Below, in pieces: positions 56,900 through 64,000 of a DNA stretch of 64,000 nucleotides. This DNA is from Acidimicrobiales bacterium (lineage in GTDB: Bacteria; Actinomycetota; Acidimicrobiia; Acidimicrobiales; Poriferisodalaceae): positions 682,001-746,000 of the forward strand of contig JAWKIQ010000003.1 of assembly GCA_041394185.1 (NCBI GenBank), in the 5' to 3' direction. The stretch's first letter is position 1. Each line of letters starts with the position of its first letter. Below the pieces are notes generated by a model, which was not told where the DNA came from, did no database searches, and saw nothing but the letters and a program-made list of their open reading frames with translations. Both the position numbers and the translations under genes were made by a program.

Positions 56900-57543
56900 C
56901 CAACAACCAACGGGTGAAGGTGGTCGTTGTCGACGATCACGAACTGGTGCGGTCTGGCGTCAAGTCGACCATCGGCGATGTGTTCGAGGTGATGGGCGAG
57001 GCGGCCGATGTCGACGAAGCCATCGACGTCATCACGAGATGCCGGCCCGACGTCGTGCTGCTCGATGTCCACCTGCCGGGCGGCAACGCACCAGCGGTGA
57101 TCGAAGGCATAGAACAGAGGATGGTCGAAACCAAGTTCTTGGCGCTGTCGGTGTCAGATGCTGCCGACGATGTCATTGCCGTCATACGCGCCGGGGCCCG
57201 GGGATATGTGACCAAGAGCATCGGGTCGGACGAGCTACTCGACGCGATCCAGCGGGTCGCCGACGGCGATGCTGTGTTCTCGCCGCGACTGGCCGGCTTC
57301 GTGCTGGACGCGTTCGCGTCGCATCTGCCGACCCCGGACGACCCCGAACTCGACCAGCTGACAACACGCGAGCGCGAGGTCCTCAGGCTGCTGGCGCGAG
57401 GGTATGCCTACAAAGAGATCGCCCGGCGGCTGTCGATTTCGGTGAAGACGGTCGAGACCCACGCCTCGGCCATTTTGCGCAAGCTGCAGTTGTCGAACCG
57501 CCACGAACTGACCGACTGGGCTCATCGACGCCGCATCGTCTGA
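56896..57543 (+). CDS. LuxR-family response regulator
   Basis: 215 residues from ATG 56896. Receiver domain with acidic pair DD (13-14), phospho-acceptor Asp57 (LLDVHLPGG) and Lys in GYVTKSI. A C-terminal LuxR HTH (about residues 150-205: LTTREREVLRLLARGYAYKEIARR, with VKTVETHASAILRKL). It is the partner of the PspC-type kinase and probably controls the divergent PspC gene. Confidence 0.92.
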   Translation: MTNNQRVKVVVVDDHELVRSGVKSTIGDVFEVMGEAADVDEAIDVITRCRPDVVLLDVHLPGGNAPAVIEGIEQRMVETKFLALSVSDAADDVIAVIRAGARGYVTKSIGSDELLDAIQRVADGDAVFSPRLAGFVLDAFASHLPTPDDPELDQLTTREREVLRLLARGYAYKEIARRLSISVKTVETHASAILRKLQLSNRHELTDWAHRRRIV

Positions 57544-57549
57544 ACCAAC

Positions 57550-57948
57550 TCAGTTTCCGAGCGCCGCCAGCTTGTGCATGAACCCCTCTGGTGGCCGGGT
57601 TGGCCGTCCGGCATCGTCGCAGATGCCCACATGGATATCGGCGGTGACGAGAACCTCTTCGCCGCGCATCACTCGTTGGTGCCAACGCGAAGACGCACGG
57701 CGGGTCTCGGCGACCTCGGTTTCGATCGTCACCACGTCTCCCGCCACCGCCGGCTTCTTGAACTTGACGTCGATCGCGGTGATGACGATCTGGATTCCGT
57801 CGGCCTGCAGGAGGTCGAGGCCCATGCCTGCGTCTTCGAGCGCCTCGACACGACCTGCCTCGAGCCAAGACACGTACACAGCGTGATTGACATGGCGATA
57901 GGGGTCGATCTCGGAGAACCTGACACGAAAGCTGGTGCGGTGGGCCAC
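57550..57948 (-). CDS. Acyl-CoA thioesterase (4HBT/YbgC type)
   Basis: 132 residues from GTG 57948. RVRFSEIDPYRHVNHAVYVSWLEAGRVEAL is the hot-dog active-site region with Asp and His of the D-x-x-x-H-V-N motif. VKFKKPAVAGDVVTIETEV is the following strand set. It hydrolyses acyl- or aryl-CoA thioesters. It lies nine bases after an MFS transporter gene, in the same operon, so both may handle one organic acid. Confidence 0.88.
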   Translation of the reverse strand: MAHRTSFRVRFSEIDPYRHVNHAVYVSWLEAGRVEALEDAGMGLDLLQADGIQIVITAIDVKFKKPAVAGDVVTIETEVAETRRASSRWHQRVMRGEEVLVTADIHVGICDDAGRPTRPPEGFMHKLAALGN

Positions 57949-57957
57949 ACCTTGACC

Positions 57958-59259
57958 CTAGACCGCCTGATGGCGCGCCTGCAGTGCCGTCGGCGGCTTG
58001 GCGATGAGCGCCAGGGGCACGGTCACCGCGGCCAGCACGGCGGCCACGATCCAGCCTGTGGTGTAGTCGCCGCCGTTGGTGTCGACGAGGCGACCCAGCA
58101 CCCACGCCCCCAGGGCCCCGCCGGTGGTCGAGACCAGACGGCCTATTCCCATCACCCGCCCCAGGGTGGCGATGCCGAAGTAGTCGGCATAGATCGCAGG
58201 GCGAAGCGGGATCGAGCCCCCGAAACCCGGTGAAACCACCAGCACCGCGACGATGGCATGCCAGGGACGACTGGCGACCGCAAGCAGCAAGAAACCCACG
58301 ATGAACGGCGCCATGGTCAAGGCGAACACGGCCCGCAATGCAAACCGGTCGCCCAGCAGACCGACGACCAAACGCCCGGGCGCCGAAGCGATCGAGAAGA
58401 TCAACAGCGCTGCCCCGGCCAGACCCTTGCTGGCACCGAGGTCGCTCTCGATGAAAGCGGCGACGTGAACCACGAAAGCGACCCGGACGAAGTCGGTGAA
58501 CAGGGTTGCCAGGTTCACCAACACGAAGGACCGAGACCTGACGGCGGCGCCGATGGGGATTTCGTGATCGCTGGCCCTGGCCTGCATGTCTCCGGCGCCA
58601 TCGAGGGGCTGGTGATGATCGGCTGGTCTGCGCCTGACCCGATGCCCGACCGTGAACGCCACCACCACCAGCACCGCGGCCATGAAGCGTAGGGTGGGAC
58701 GCCACCCGAATTGTTCGATGGCCAATGCCACGAAGTAGGCGAAGGTGCCGCCCAGCGCCCCTCCGAAGGTCATGACCGACATTGCGAACGCTCGCCGCTT
58801 GCGGAACCAGGTGGCGGTCACGTACTGGCCGACCTGGCCGCCCGAGGCGGTGTTGCCAACAGCGATCATCAGCATCGCGGCGTAGAAGTGCCACAACTGG
58901 GATATGTACGACATCGCTACGCAGCCCAGCGCCGACAGCAACAGCCCGGCGCGCAGCAGATGGCGCGGCGGGTAGCGGTCGAGGGCCCAGCCCACCAAAG
59001 GCGCGGCGATACCGCCGACCTCGCTGCGCAACGAGAATCCGATCGAGGTTGCGGCCGCCGACCAGGCAAATTCCTCCTGGAACTCGGTGAAGAAGGTGCC
59101 GAGCCCATAAAAGAAGAACCCGGCGATCAGCGACACCACTGACGCGGCGGCAGCGACGACGAGCCAACCCTCGTAGACCTTGCCGTCTTCGCCGCGAAGG
59201 AACGACCCGAACGAGGCGAGCCGCGCCGGCGATGAGCTGTCCGCTCGCCGTTCAACCAC
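57958..59259 (-). CDS. Major facilitator superfamily transporter
   Basis: 433 residues from GTG 59259; the open frame goes on to 59505 but only over the ppx start region. About 12 hydrophobic segments are visible, with a central charged loop (RVRRRPADHHQPLDGAGD). The first helix begins GWLVVAAAASVVSLIAGFFFYGLG, as in oxalate/formate-antiporter and monocarboxylate-type MFS proteins. The substrate is probably an organic acid, by similarity of pattern only. Divergent from ppx. Confidence 0.85.
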   Translation of the reverse strand: MVERRADSSSPARLASFGSFLRGEDGKVYEGWLVVAAAASVVSLIAGFFFYGLGTFFTEFQEEFAWSAAATSIGFSLRSEVGGIAAPLVGWALDRYPPRHLLRAGLLLSALGCVAMSYISQLWHFYAAMLMIAVGNTASGGQVGQYVTATWFRKRRAFAMSVMTFGGALGGTFAYFVALAIEQFGWRPTLRFMAAVLVVVAFTVGHRVRRRPADHHQPLDGAGDMQARASDHEIPIGAAVRSRSFVLVNLATLFTDFVRVAFVVHVAAFIESDLGASKGLAGAALLIFSIASAPGRLVVGLLGDRFALRAVFALTMAPFIVGFLLLAVASRPWHAIVAVLVVSPGFGGSIPLRPAIYADYFGIATLGRVMGIGRLVSTTGGALGAWVLGRLVDTNGGDYTTGWIVAAVLAAVTVPLALIAKPPTALQARHQAV

Positions 59260-59317
59260 CGCACGAGTGTGCCGAAGGTCGCGGCCGGGTGCGAATCGGG
59301 CGCCTACGATCCTTGAC

Positions 59318-60862
59318 GTGACACGACCAATCGCAGCGGTCGACATCGGCACGAACTCGATGCACCTGATGGTCGCCGCAACCCTCGACGATGGATCGTT
59401 TCGCATCCTGACCCGGGAGAAGGAGCCGGTTCGACTGGGCTCGGGCGGTGGCGACATGAAGCGCCTGTCGCCAGACGCCATCGATCGCGGCATCGAGTGC
59501 CTCACCAGGTTCGCGGCGATAGCGGGCCAGTGGGATGCCGAGCTACACGCCTATGCAACCAGCGCCGTTCGCGAGGCCAAGAACCGCGACGACTTCATCT
59601 ATCGAGCCATGGCCGAGGCAGGCGTCGAGGTAGAGGTCATCAGCGGAGCGGAGGAGGCGCGGCTGATTCACCTGGGCGTGATCCAGTCGGTGCCGGTCGA
59701 CCGCAGACATCTCGTCGTCGACATCGGAGGCGGCTCGACCGAATTCGTCGTCGCTGACTCTGCCCAGCCAATGTTGACCCGAAGCCTCAAGCTGGGCGCC
59801 ATACGCCTGACCGATCGGTTCTTTCCGGGTGGCGTGTGCGATGAGAAGTCGACACTGGCGTGTCGTCGATACGTGCGCAGCTTCATAACGCCCCTCACCG
59901 CCGAGATCGGTTTGCTGGACCCCGGCCTTCACATCGCCAGTTCGGGAACGGCCGAGACCCTGGCGGTCATGGCCGGCCGGCCAGAGGTGTTGGACTCGTC
60001 CGACCTTGCTTCGCTGACAGACCAGCTCGTGTCGTCGACACCCAAGCAGCGTTTGGCCATGAGCGGGCTCGACGAGCGCCGCAAGGACATCATCGCCGCG
60101 GGCGCCGTCCTGCTCGACGAGATCACCCGATCGCTCGGGATCCAGCAGTGGACCATCAGCGAGCTGGCACTGCGAGCGGGCATCGTGCTCGACATCTCAC
60201 AGCGACGGACGGGCGGCACGACGCTGCACCACCTTTCCGATCTGCGACGCGAAAGCGCCCTCACGGTTGCCCGCCGCTACGAAGAAGACGTCGAACACGC
60301 CGAACACATAACCGACCTGGCATTGGAGCTCTTCGACGATCTCACTGTTTGGCACGGGCTCGGGGCCGATGAACGCGACCTGCTCGAGACAGCAGGACTG
60401 CTGCACAACATCGGGGTGTTCGTCAGTCACAGCGCACATCACAAGCACAGCCAGTACCTGATATTGAACACCGAACAGTTGGCCGGATTCACCGAACACG
60501 AGCGCAACCTCGTGGCCCAGGTGGCTCGATACCACCGCAAGAGTGCTCCCAAAGCCAAACACGTCGAGTTCAGCGAATTAGCCGAACGCGACCGGTGGAT
60601 AGTCCAGGTTCTGGCCTCGATACTGCGAGTTGCGATCGGGCTCGATCGCAGTGCCAGGCGGGTGGTCAGGTCGGTCGCGGCCCACATCGAGGAACAGACC
60701 ATCTCGATAGCCGCCTCCGTGGACCCCGAACAAGACGCCGAGTTGGAGATCTACTCGGCCGCCAGTCGTGCCGACCTGCTGGAGAAACTGTCGAAACGCC
60801 GAGTCGAGGTAGTCGCGGCGTCACGTCCACAAAACCCCCACCCCAGCCAAGGCCGAGGCTGA
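59318..60862 (+). CDS. ppx: Exopolyphosphatase / guanosine-pentaphosphatase
   Basis: 514 residues from GTG 59318. The actin-like fold shows AAVDIGTNSMHLMV (phosphate loop, residues 6-19), ATSAVREAKNRDDF, SGAEEARLIHLG and VVDIGGGSTEFVV. A C-terminal HD-type domain follows (LLHNIGVFVSHSAHHKHSQYLI), as in the two-domain Ppx/GppA proteins. It removes terminal phosphate from polyphosphate and/or converts pppGpp to ppGpp; the two activities cannot be told apart by eye. Confidence 0.92.
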   Translation: MTRPIAAVDIGTNSMHLMVAATLDDGSFRILTREKEPVRLGSGGGDMKRLSPDAIDRGIECLTRFAAIAGQWDAELHAYATSAVREAKNRDDFIYRAMAEAGVEVEVISGAEEARLIHLGVIQSVPVDRRHLVVDIGGGSTEFVVADSAQPMLTRSLKLGAIRLTDRFFPGGVCDEKSTLACRRYVRSFITPLTAEIGLLDPGLHIASSGTAETLAVMAGRPEVLDSSDLASLTDQLVSSTPKQRLAMSGLDERRKDIIAAGAVLLDEITRSLGIQQWTISELALRAGIVLDISQRRTGGTTLHHLSDLRRESALTVARRYEEDVEHAEHITDLALELFDDLTVWHGLGADERDLLETAGLLHNIGVFVSHSAHHKHSQYLILNTEQLAGFTEHERNLVAQVARYHRKSAPKAKHVEFSELAERDRWIVQVLASILRVAIGLDRSARRVVRSVAAHIEEQTISIAASVDPEQDAELEIYSAASRADLLEKLSKRRVEVVAASRPQNPHPSQGRG

Positions 60863-60887
60863 CATCTAGCCAGGCGGCCCGACACGG

Positions 60888-61532
60888 TCAGCCTTGCTGT
60901 CGCTCAGACCTGACCTGATCGATCGCCGCCAGATAGTCCTCCACGTCGACGGCGCCCGTGATCAGGTACTTGCCGTCGACGACCACAGCGGGAACCCCGC
61001 CGATGCCCGCTTGCACCGCAGCATTGTGATCGTCGATCGATTCGCGGGCAAAGGTCGCCGCGTGCTCGTTGAATCGCTCGGCGAACGCATGGGGGTCTAT
61101 GCCGACGCGCGCGGCCAGCTCGACCAGCACCGTGGGATCAGAGATCGTGCGGTGTTCGACGAAGTACGCGTGGAACAGCGCGCCGTGATAGGCGCCCCAA
61201 CGGTCGGGGAACGTCGCTGCCACCCGGCTTGCGATTGCGGCCGGAAGCGAGTGGCTGGGCGGCTCGTGTTCCTGGCTCCAGGGCACGACGAAGCCCGCCT
61301 CGGGCTCTAGCTCCGCCGGCCGAGCCCAAGACCCCGTGTATCGGGTGAAGCTCTCCATAGAGCGTTCCTCGGGTTCGGGGCGCAAGAGGTAGCTGCGCCA
61401 CTCGATCGACACCGAAGGTCCGGCGGCTGCCGCGAGCTTTGCGAGACGCACGGTCCCGACGAGACACCAAGGTCAGAGATAGTCAGACCAGACGGTCAAC
61501 ACGATCGGATCGAGCTCGGGTGAGTGGTCCAT
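60888..61532 (-). CDS. DsbA-family oxidoreductase with in-frame TGA at the first active-site Cys (candidate selenoprotein)
   Basis: Reading from ATG 61532, 214 residues if TGA is decoded. The N-terminus is MDHSPELDPIVLTVWSDYL, then TGA (61473-61475, codon 20), then PWCLVGTVRLAKLAAAAG. DsbA/FrnE-family proteins read S-D-Y-x-C-P-W-C-x-x-G at exactly this place. The rest is complete: IEWRSYLLRPEP, helical insert, cis-Pro GIGGVPAVVVDGKYLITGA, and C-terminal helix. A start at GTG 61451 would give a protein without its active site. It follows the DUF1023-like gene by 23 bases. A short hairpin can be drawn right after the TGA, but it is not a convincing SECIS element by eye. Alternatives are a nonsense mutation or base-call error. 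Confidence 0.7.
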
Positions 61533-61555
61533 GGGCCAACCCTACGCCGCCACGC

Positions 61556-62674
61556 TCACCGCATGAACAGCCTCCACAGATCGATGAGGTCGTCGCCGTC
61601 GTCAAAATGATCCACGAGCCGATCGAACAGCCCGTGGGATATGACGTCGACCTCGTCGCCCCGCCCCATCACCACCAGCGCGGCTTGATCCAGCGACCGG
61701 CTGCCGTCGGTCAGGTAGGACCCGTGGCCACTGTCGCCGGCCACGTCGACCGGTATCCATCCAGTGCCGGGATCGTTGGGGTCGCCCCCGAACCACCCCA
61801 GGTCGTCGATGGGATCGCTTGCTGCAGCCATGGTCCACATCCGCACGCCACCGTTGAGCCTGCGAGGGTCTGACCCGCCAACGCCCGGACTGCCCATGAC
61901 CACGACATCGTCGACGTCGGCCCTGCTCGCGGCCACACCCGCCACCACGAGCGATCCGTAACTGTGACCCAGCAGGGTCAGATGAACCGCGTCGGGCAGC
62001 CCCAGTTGGTCAAGCAGCGAATTCAGCTCGTCGATGCCCTCGTCGGCCGCTGCCCTGCTGACGACCTCGGTCCAGGCCAACGGACCAGCACCCAGCTCGT
62101 CTGGTGCGTCATAGCCATTCCATGCGACCACCGCCACTTCCGCTCCCAATCCAGCCACGCGCCGAAACAGGTTCGAGGCCCTGCTAGCGGTCGTCGAGTC
62201 GAAGTTCTCGACGCTGCTGCCCATGCCACCAACAACCACGGCCACGTTGCGTGCGGTAGCCAGATCGCCGAACACCTCGACTACTCGACCCTCGCCGGAG
62301 GGGTCGAACTGGATGATCTGGCGGCCACCGTCGAGCAATGCCTCGACGGCGCGGGTCGGCCCGCCAGGCGACAATGCAGCCTGTGCTTCGAGAGCCATCC
62401 GGGCTTCGGACAACTTGCGTTCGATCAGACCGGCCCTTGCGGCGGTGTCTGCGATCCGGAACGCTTCGACTTGCCTGCTGATCTGGCGGGTCAGGTCGTC
62501 GAGCAACGCCGAGATGTGGTCGACGACCGCCGCACAACGACTGCAGTCGTAAAGGCCCGTCGAGCGCGAGCGCTGGGCCAGACGCCTCGCTGCCCGCTTG
62601 GTATCCGTGCCGGCACGCCCGAGATTCGCCACCAATGCGTCGAGGTAATCGATGTCGGCGCCGCACCGGCTCAT
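61556..62674 (-). CDS. DUF1023-like alpha/beta hydrolase with N-terminal helical domain
   Basis: 372 residues from ATG 62674. The first ~110 residues are helical (ALVANLGRAGTDTKRAARRLA, DHISALLDDLTRQISRQVEAF), like WXG/ESX-related domains. The second part is an alpha/beta hydrolase: NVAVVVGGMGSSVENF, nucleophile in LLGHSYGS, and GDSGHGSYL for the catalytic His. Actinobacterial DUF1023 proteins have this layout and are often found with ESX-type genes. Overlaps the upstream small gene by ATGA. Confidence 0.85.
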   Translation of the reverse strand: MSRCGADIDYLDALVANLGRAGTDTKRAARRLAQRSRSTGLYDCSRCAAVVDHISALLDDLTRQISRQVEAFRIADTAARAGLIERKLSEARMALEAQAALSPGGPTRAVEALLDGGRQIIQFDPSGEGRVVEVFGDLATARNVAVVVGGMGSSVENFDSTTASRASNLFRRVAGLGAEVAVVAWNGYDAPDELGAGPLAWTEVVSRAAADEGIDELNSLLDQLGLPDAVHLTLLGHSYGSLVVAGVAASRADVDDVVVMGSPGVGGSDPRRLNGGVRMWTMAAASDPIDDLGWFGGDPNDPGTGWIPVDVAGDSGHGSYLTDGSRSLDQAALVVMGRGDEVDVISHGLFDRLVDHFDDGDDLIDLWRLFMR

Positions 62675-62970
62675 CGCAGAAGGGCCGCGTCGCGGCGCGC
62701 CAGGGCGGCCAGGCTGACCAGCCGACGCCTCGCCTCGCCGCAGCGCGCGACCACATCGGCTGCCGCTGCAGCAGCGTCTTGTGAGTTGGGCCCGTCCCAG
62801 AAACCTGTGCCAACGGCGGCGACCCTGCGGCCGGGCGCCGTCTCGAGCGCCGCGAGTGCTGCCGCTACCCGCCCCAGCACCACCAGTGCGTACTCGCAGT
62901 CTGATGCCATTCGCAGCATTTCGACACGCCGGCCGTGGTCCGACGCGTCAAAGGTCGATGTCGACGACAT
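62671..62970 (-). CDS. Small WXG100-like helical protein
   Basis: 99 residues from ATG 62970. Two long Ala-rich helices are joined by GTGFWDGPNSQD, a W-D-G turn resembling the W-x-G of ESX substrates. It is co-translated with the DUF1023-like hydrolase. No ESX secretion machinery is in the window, so it may be a partner domain split from the hydrolase and need not be an exported effector. Confidence 0.7.
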   Translation of the reverse strand: MSSTSTFDASDHGRRVEMLRMASDCEYALVVLGRVAAALAALETAPGRRVAAVGTGFWDGPNSQDAAAAAADVVARCGEARRRLVSLAALARRDAALLR

Positions 62971-63135
62971 GAAGATGCCTCCTCGATGGCCCGACCCCGG
63001 ACCAATCCTCAGCTCGAAATAGATCGAAATGCAGGGAGAAGTGCGGGCCAATCGTAACCGGGCGAGGAATCAGACCGCTACTTGATCTACGGTGAACGGC
63101 TTACACGGCCACTCACACGAATCCCCGGGGGCAAC

Positions 63136-64000
63136 ATGTCGATGTCTGGTTCGATCCTTGGTCACGCAGTTCTGCGCAAAGAGGACGAGGGCCTTCTCCG
63201 AGGCTCAAACGAATACTTCGACGATCTCGAATTCGACGGGCTCCTGCACGCCGTCTTCGTACGCTCGACGATCTCCCACGCCGACATCGTCGAACTCGAC
63301 ATCTCCGACGCGACGTCCATGCCAGGGGTGGTGGCGGTGCACACCGCTGAGACGCTTGCCATGCCGGACAGCCCGTCTCTGTTCACCGACCCCAGCGCGG
63401 CCAGACCTCACCTGGCCAAGGGTCGGGTTCGATTCGTCGGCGACATCGTCGCGGTGGTGGTGGCCGATAGCGAAACCCATGCCCGCGACGCAGCCGAGAT
63501 GGTCATCGTCGATTACGAGCCGCTCGACCCGGTGGTCGACGTCGAGGCCGCGGTCGACGAGGGCGCGCCGGTCATTTGGGATCAGATCGGATCGAACGCC
63601 GTGTTCCAGACGGCCCACCAGTGGGACGTCGATCCGCTTGCGGGTGCCGACCACGTCGTCTCACAGCGCATCGTAAGCCAGCGCCTCGCCGGAATACCCC
63701 TCGAGCCCAACGGCTGTGTGGTCGCTCCCGAGGGCGACAGGCTCGCTGCCTGGGTTCCCACCCAGAACGCCATCTCCATCAAGCCGCTCATCGCGTCGCT
63801 GGCCGAAGTCGAGCCAGAGAAGCTGCGAGTGGTCGCCCCGTGGGTGGGTGGCGGCTTCGGGAACAAGGCCGGCTACTATGTCGAGTTCGGAATCGTGACC
63901 CGGCTGGCCCGAGACCTCAATCGGCCCGTCAAGTGGGCCAGCACCCGCTCAGAGGACCTCGTGGCGCTCAACCAGGGCCGCGACTTCGTGATGAACGTCG
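63136..64000 (+). CDS. Xanthine dehydrogenase/CO dehydrogenase-family molybdopterin-binding subunit, 5' part
   Basis: The frame from ATG 63136 (or 63142) is open to the end of the window: 288 residues of a protein normally near 770. ILGHAVLRKEDEGLLRGSNEYFDDL, VFVRSTISHADIVELD, GRVRFVGDIVAVVVADSETHARDA and VVAPWVGGGFGNKAGYYVEFG are the first two segments of the aldehyde oxidase/xanthine dehydrogenase large subunit; GGGFGNK contacts the molybdopterin. The active-site loop that would tell CO dehydrogenase form I from others is beyond the end. GGGGG upstream serves as ribosome site. Confidence 0.9.
   Translation, partial: MSMSGSILGHAVLRKEDEGLLRGSNEYFDDLEFDGLLHAVFVRSTISHADIVELDISDATSMPGVVAVHTAETLAMPDSPSLFTDPSAARPHLAKGRVRFVGDIVAVVVADSETHARDAAEMVIVDYEPLDPVVDVEAAVDEGAPVIWDQIGSNAVFQTAHQWDVDPLAGADHVVSQRIVSQRLAGIPLEPNGCVVAPEGDRLAAWVPTQNAISIKPLIASLAEVEPEKLRVVAPWVGGGFGNKAGYYVEFGIVTRLARDLNRPVKWASTRSEDLVALNQGRDFVMNV

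Noticed and set aside
61448..61475. Canonical bacterial SECIS element directly after the TGA
   Set aside because: The only stem I can draw has five or six pairs with an internal mismatch and a non-typical loop. I do not call it as a feature, though this does not exclude selenocysteine.

Overview
The window is high-GC, gene-dense bacterial DNA with many GTG and TTG starts and many 1-4 base stop/start overlaps. Gene content points to a Gram-positive actinobacterium, most plausibly class Acidimicrobiia: AddAB-type recombination genes, PspC-domain signalling, WXG/DUF1023-like genes, and a secreted protein with 'DGG-F-FGDA-F-GS' propeller repeats. This placement rests on gene style and not on a marker gene; there is no rRNA or complete tRNA here.

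Left core (1-8.77 kb): the 3' part of a BTAD/SARP-type regulator, glutamate synthase gltB-gltD, and a phenylacetate-CoA ligase.

Island (8.81 to about 20.5 kb): three 44-bp copies of the 3' half of a tRNA-Gly(UCC) gene (8813, 17700, 19192) mark a tandem array of integrative elements. Element 1 carries a tyrosine integrase beside its left end. It also carries an unknown basic protein below a 16-bp iteron array, and a five-gene unit (small secreted peptide, lipoprotein, membrane adaptor, ABC ATPase, FtsX-like permease) with its own sigma-A-like promoter. An HNH protein and an HTH/nucleotidyltransferase pair complete it. Element 2 is 1.5 kb and carries almost only a second HTH/nucleotidyltransferase pair. 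A third element survives as an integrase pseudogene followed by decayed fragments, a YunG-like gene and a PIN-toxin remnant. The 5' half of the tRNA is not in the window.

Middle core (20.5-41.8 kb): an alpha/beta hydrolase; a Rieske/helical-domain protein divergent from a SufR-like regulator, with a clear leaderless promoter; a MacB-type ABC transporter; two large secreted repeat proteins; trxB-nat; a GGDEF protein with a degenerate EAL domain; a DCC-family protein; two metY-like genes on opposite strands; and small enzymes.

Right core (42-64 kb): addB-addA; nitronate monooxygenase; a second GGDEF-EAL protein; a small fatty-acid-hydroxylase-like protein; an MscS channel gene with a frameshift; a PspC regulator divergent from a PspC-type histidine kinase and LuxR-type response regulator; MFS transporter and thioesterase; Ppx/GppA. 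A three-gene operon follows (WXG-like, DUF1023-like hydrolase, DsbA-family oxidoreductase). The window ends inside a molybdopterin dehydrogenase large subunit.

The most striking single observation is in the DsbA-family gene at 60888-61532: the first Cys codon of its CPWC active site is an in-frame TGA, so it is either a selenoprotein (U-P-W-C) or a very specifically placed nonsense mutation.
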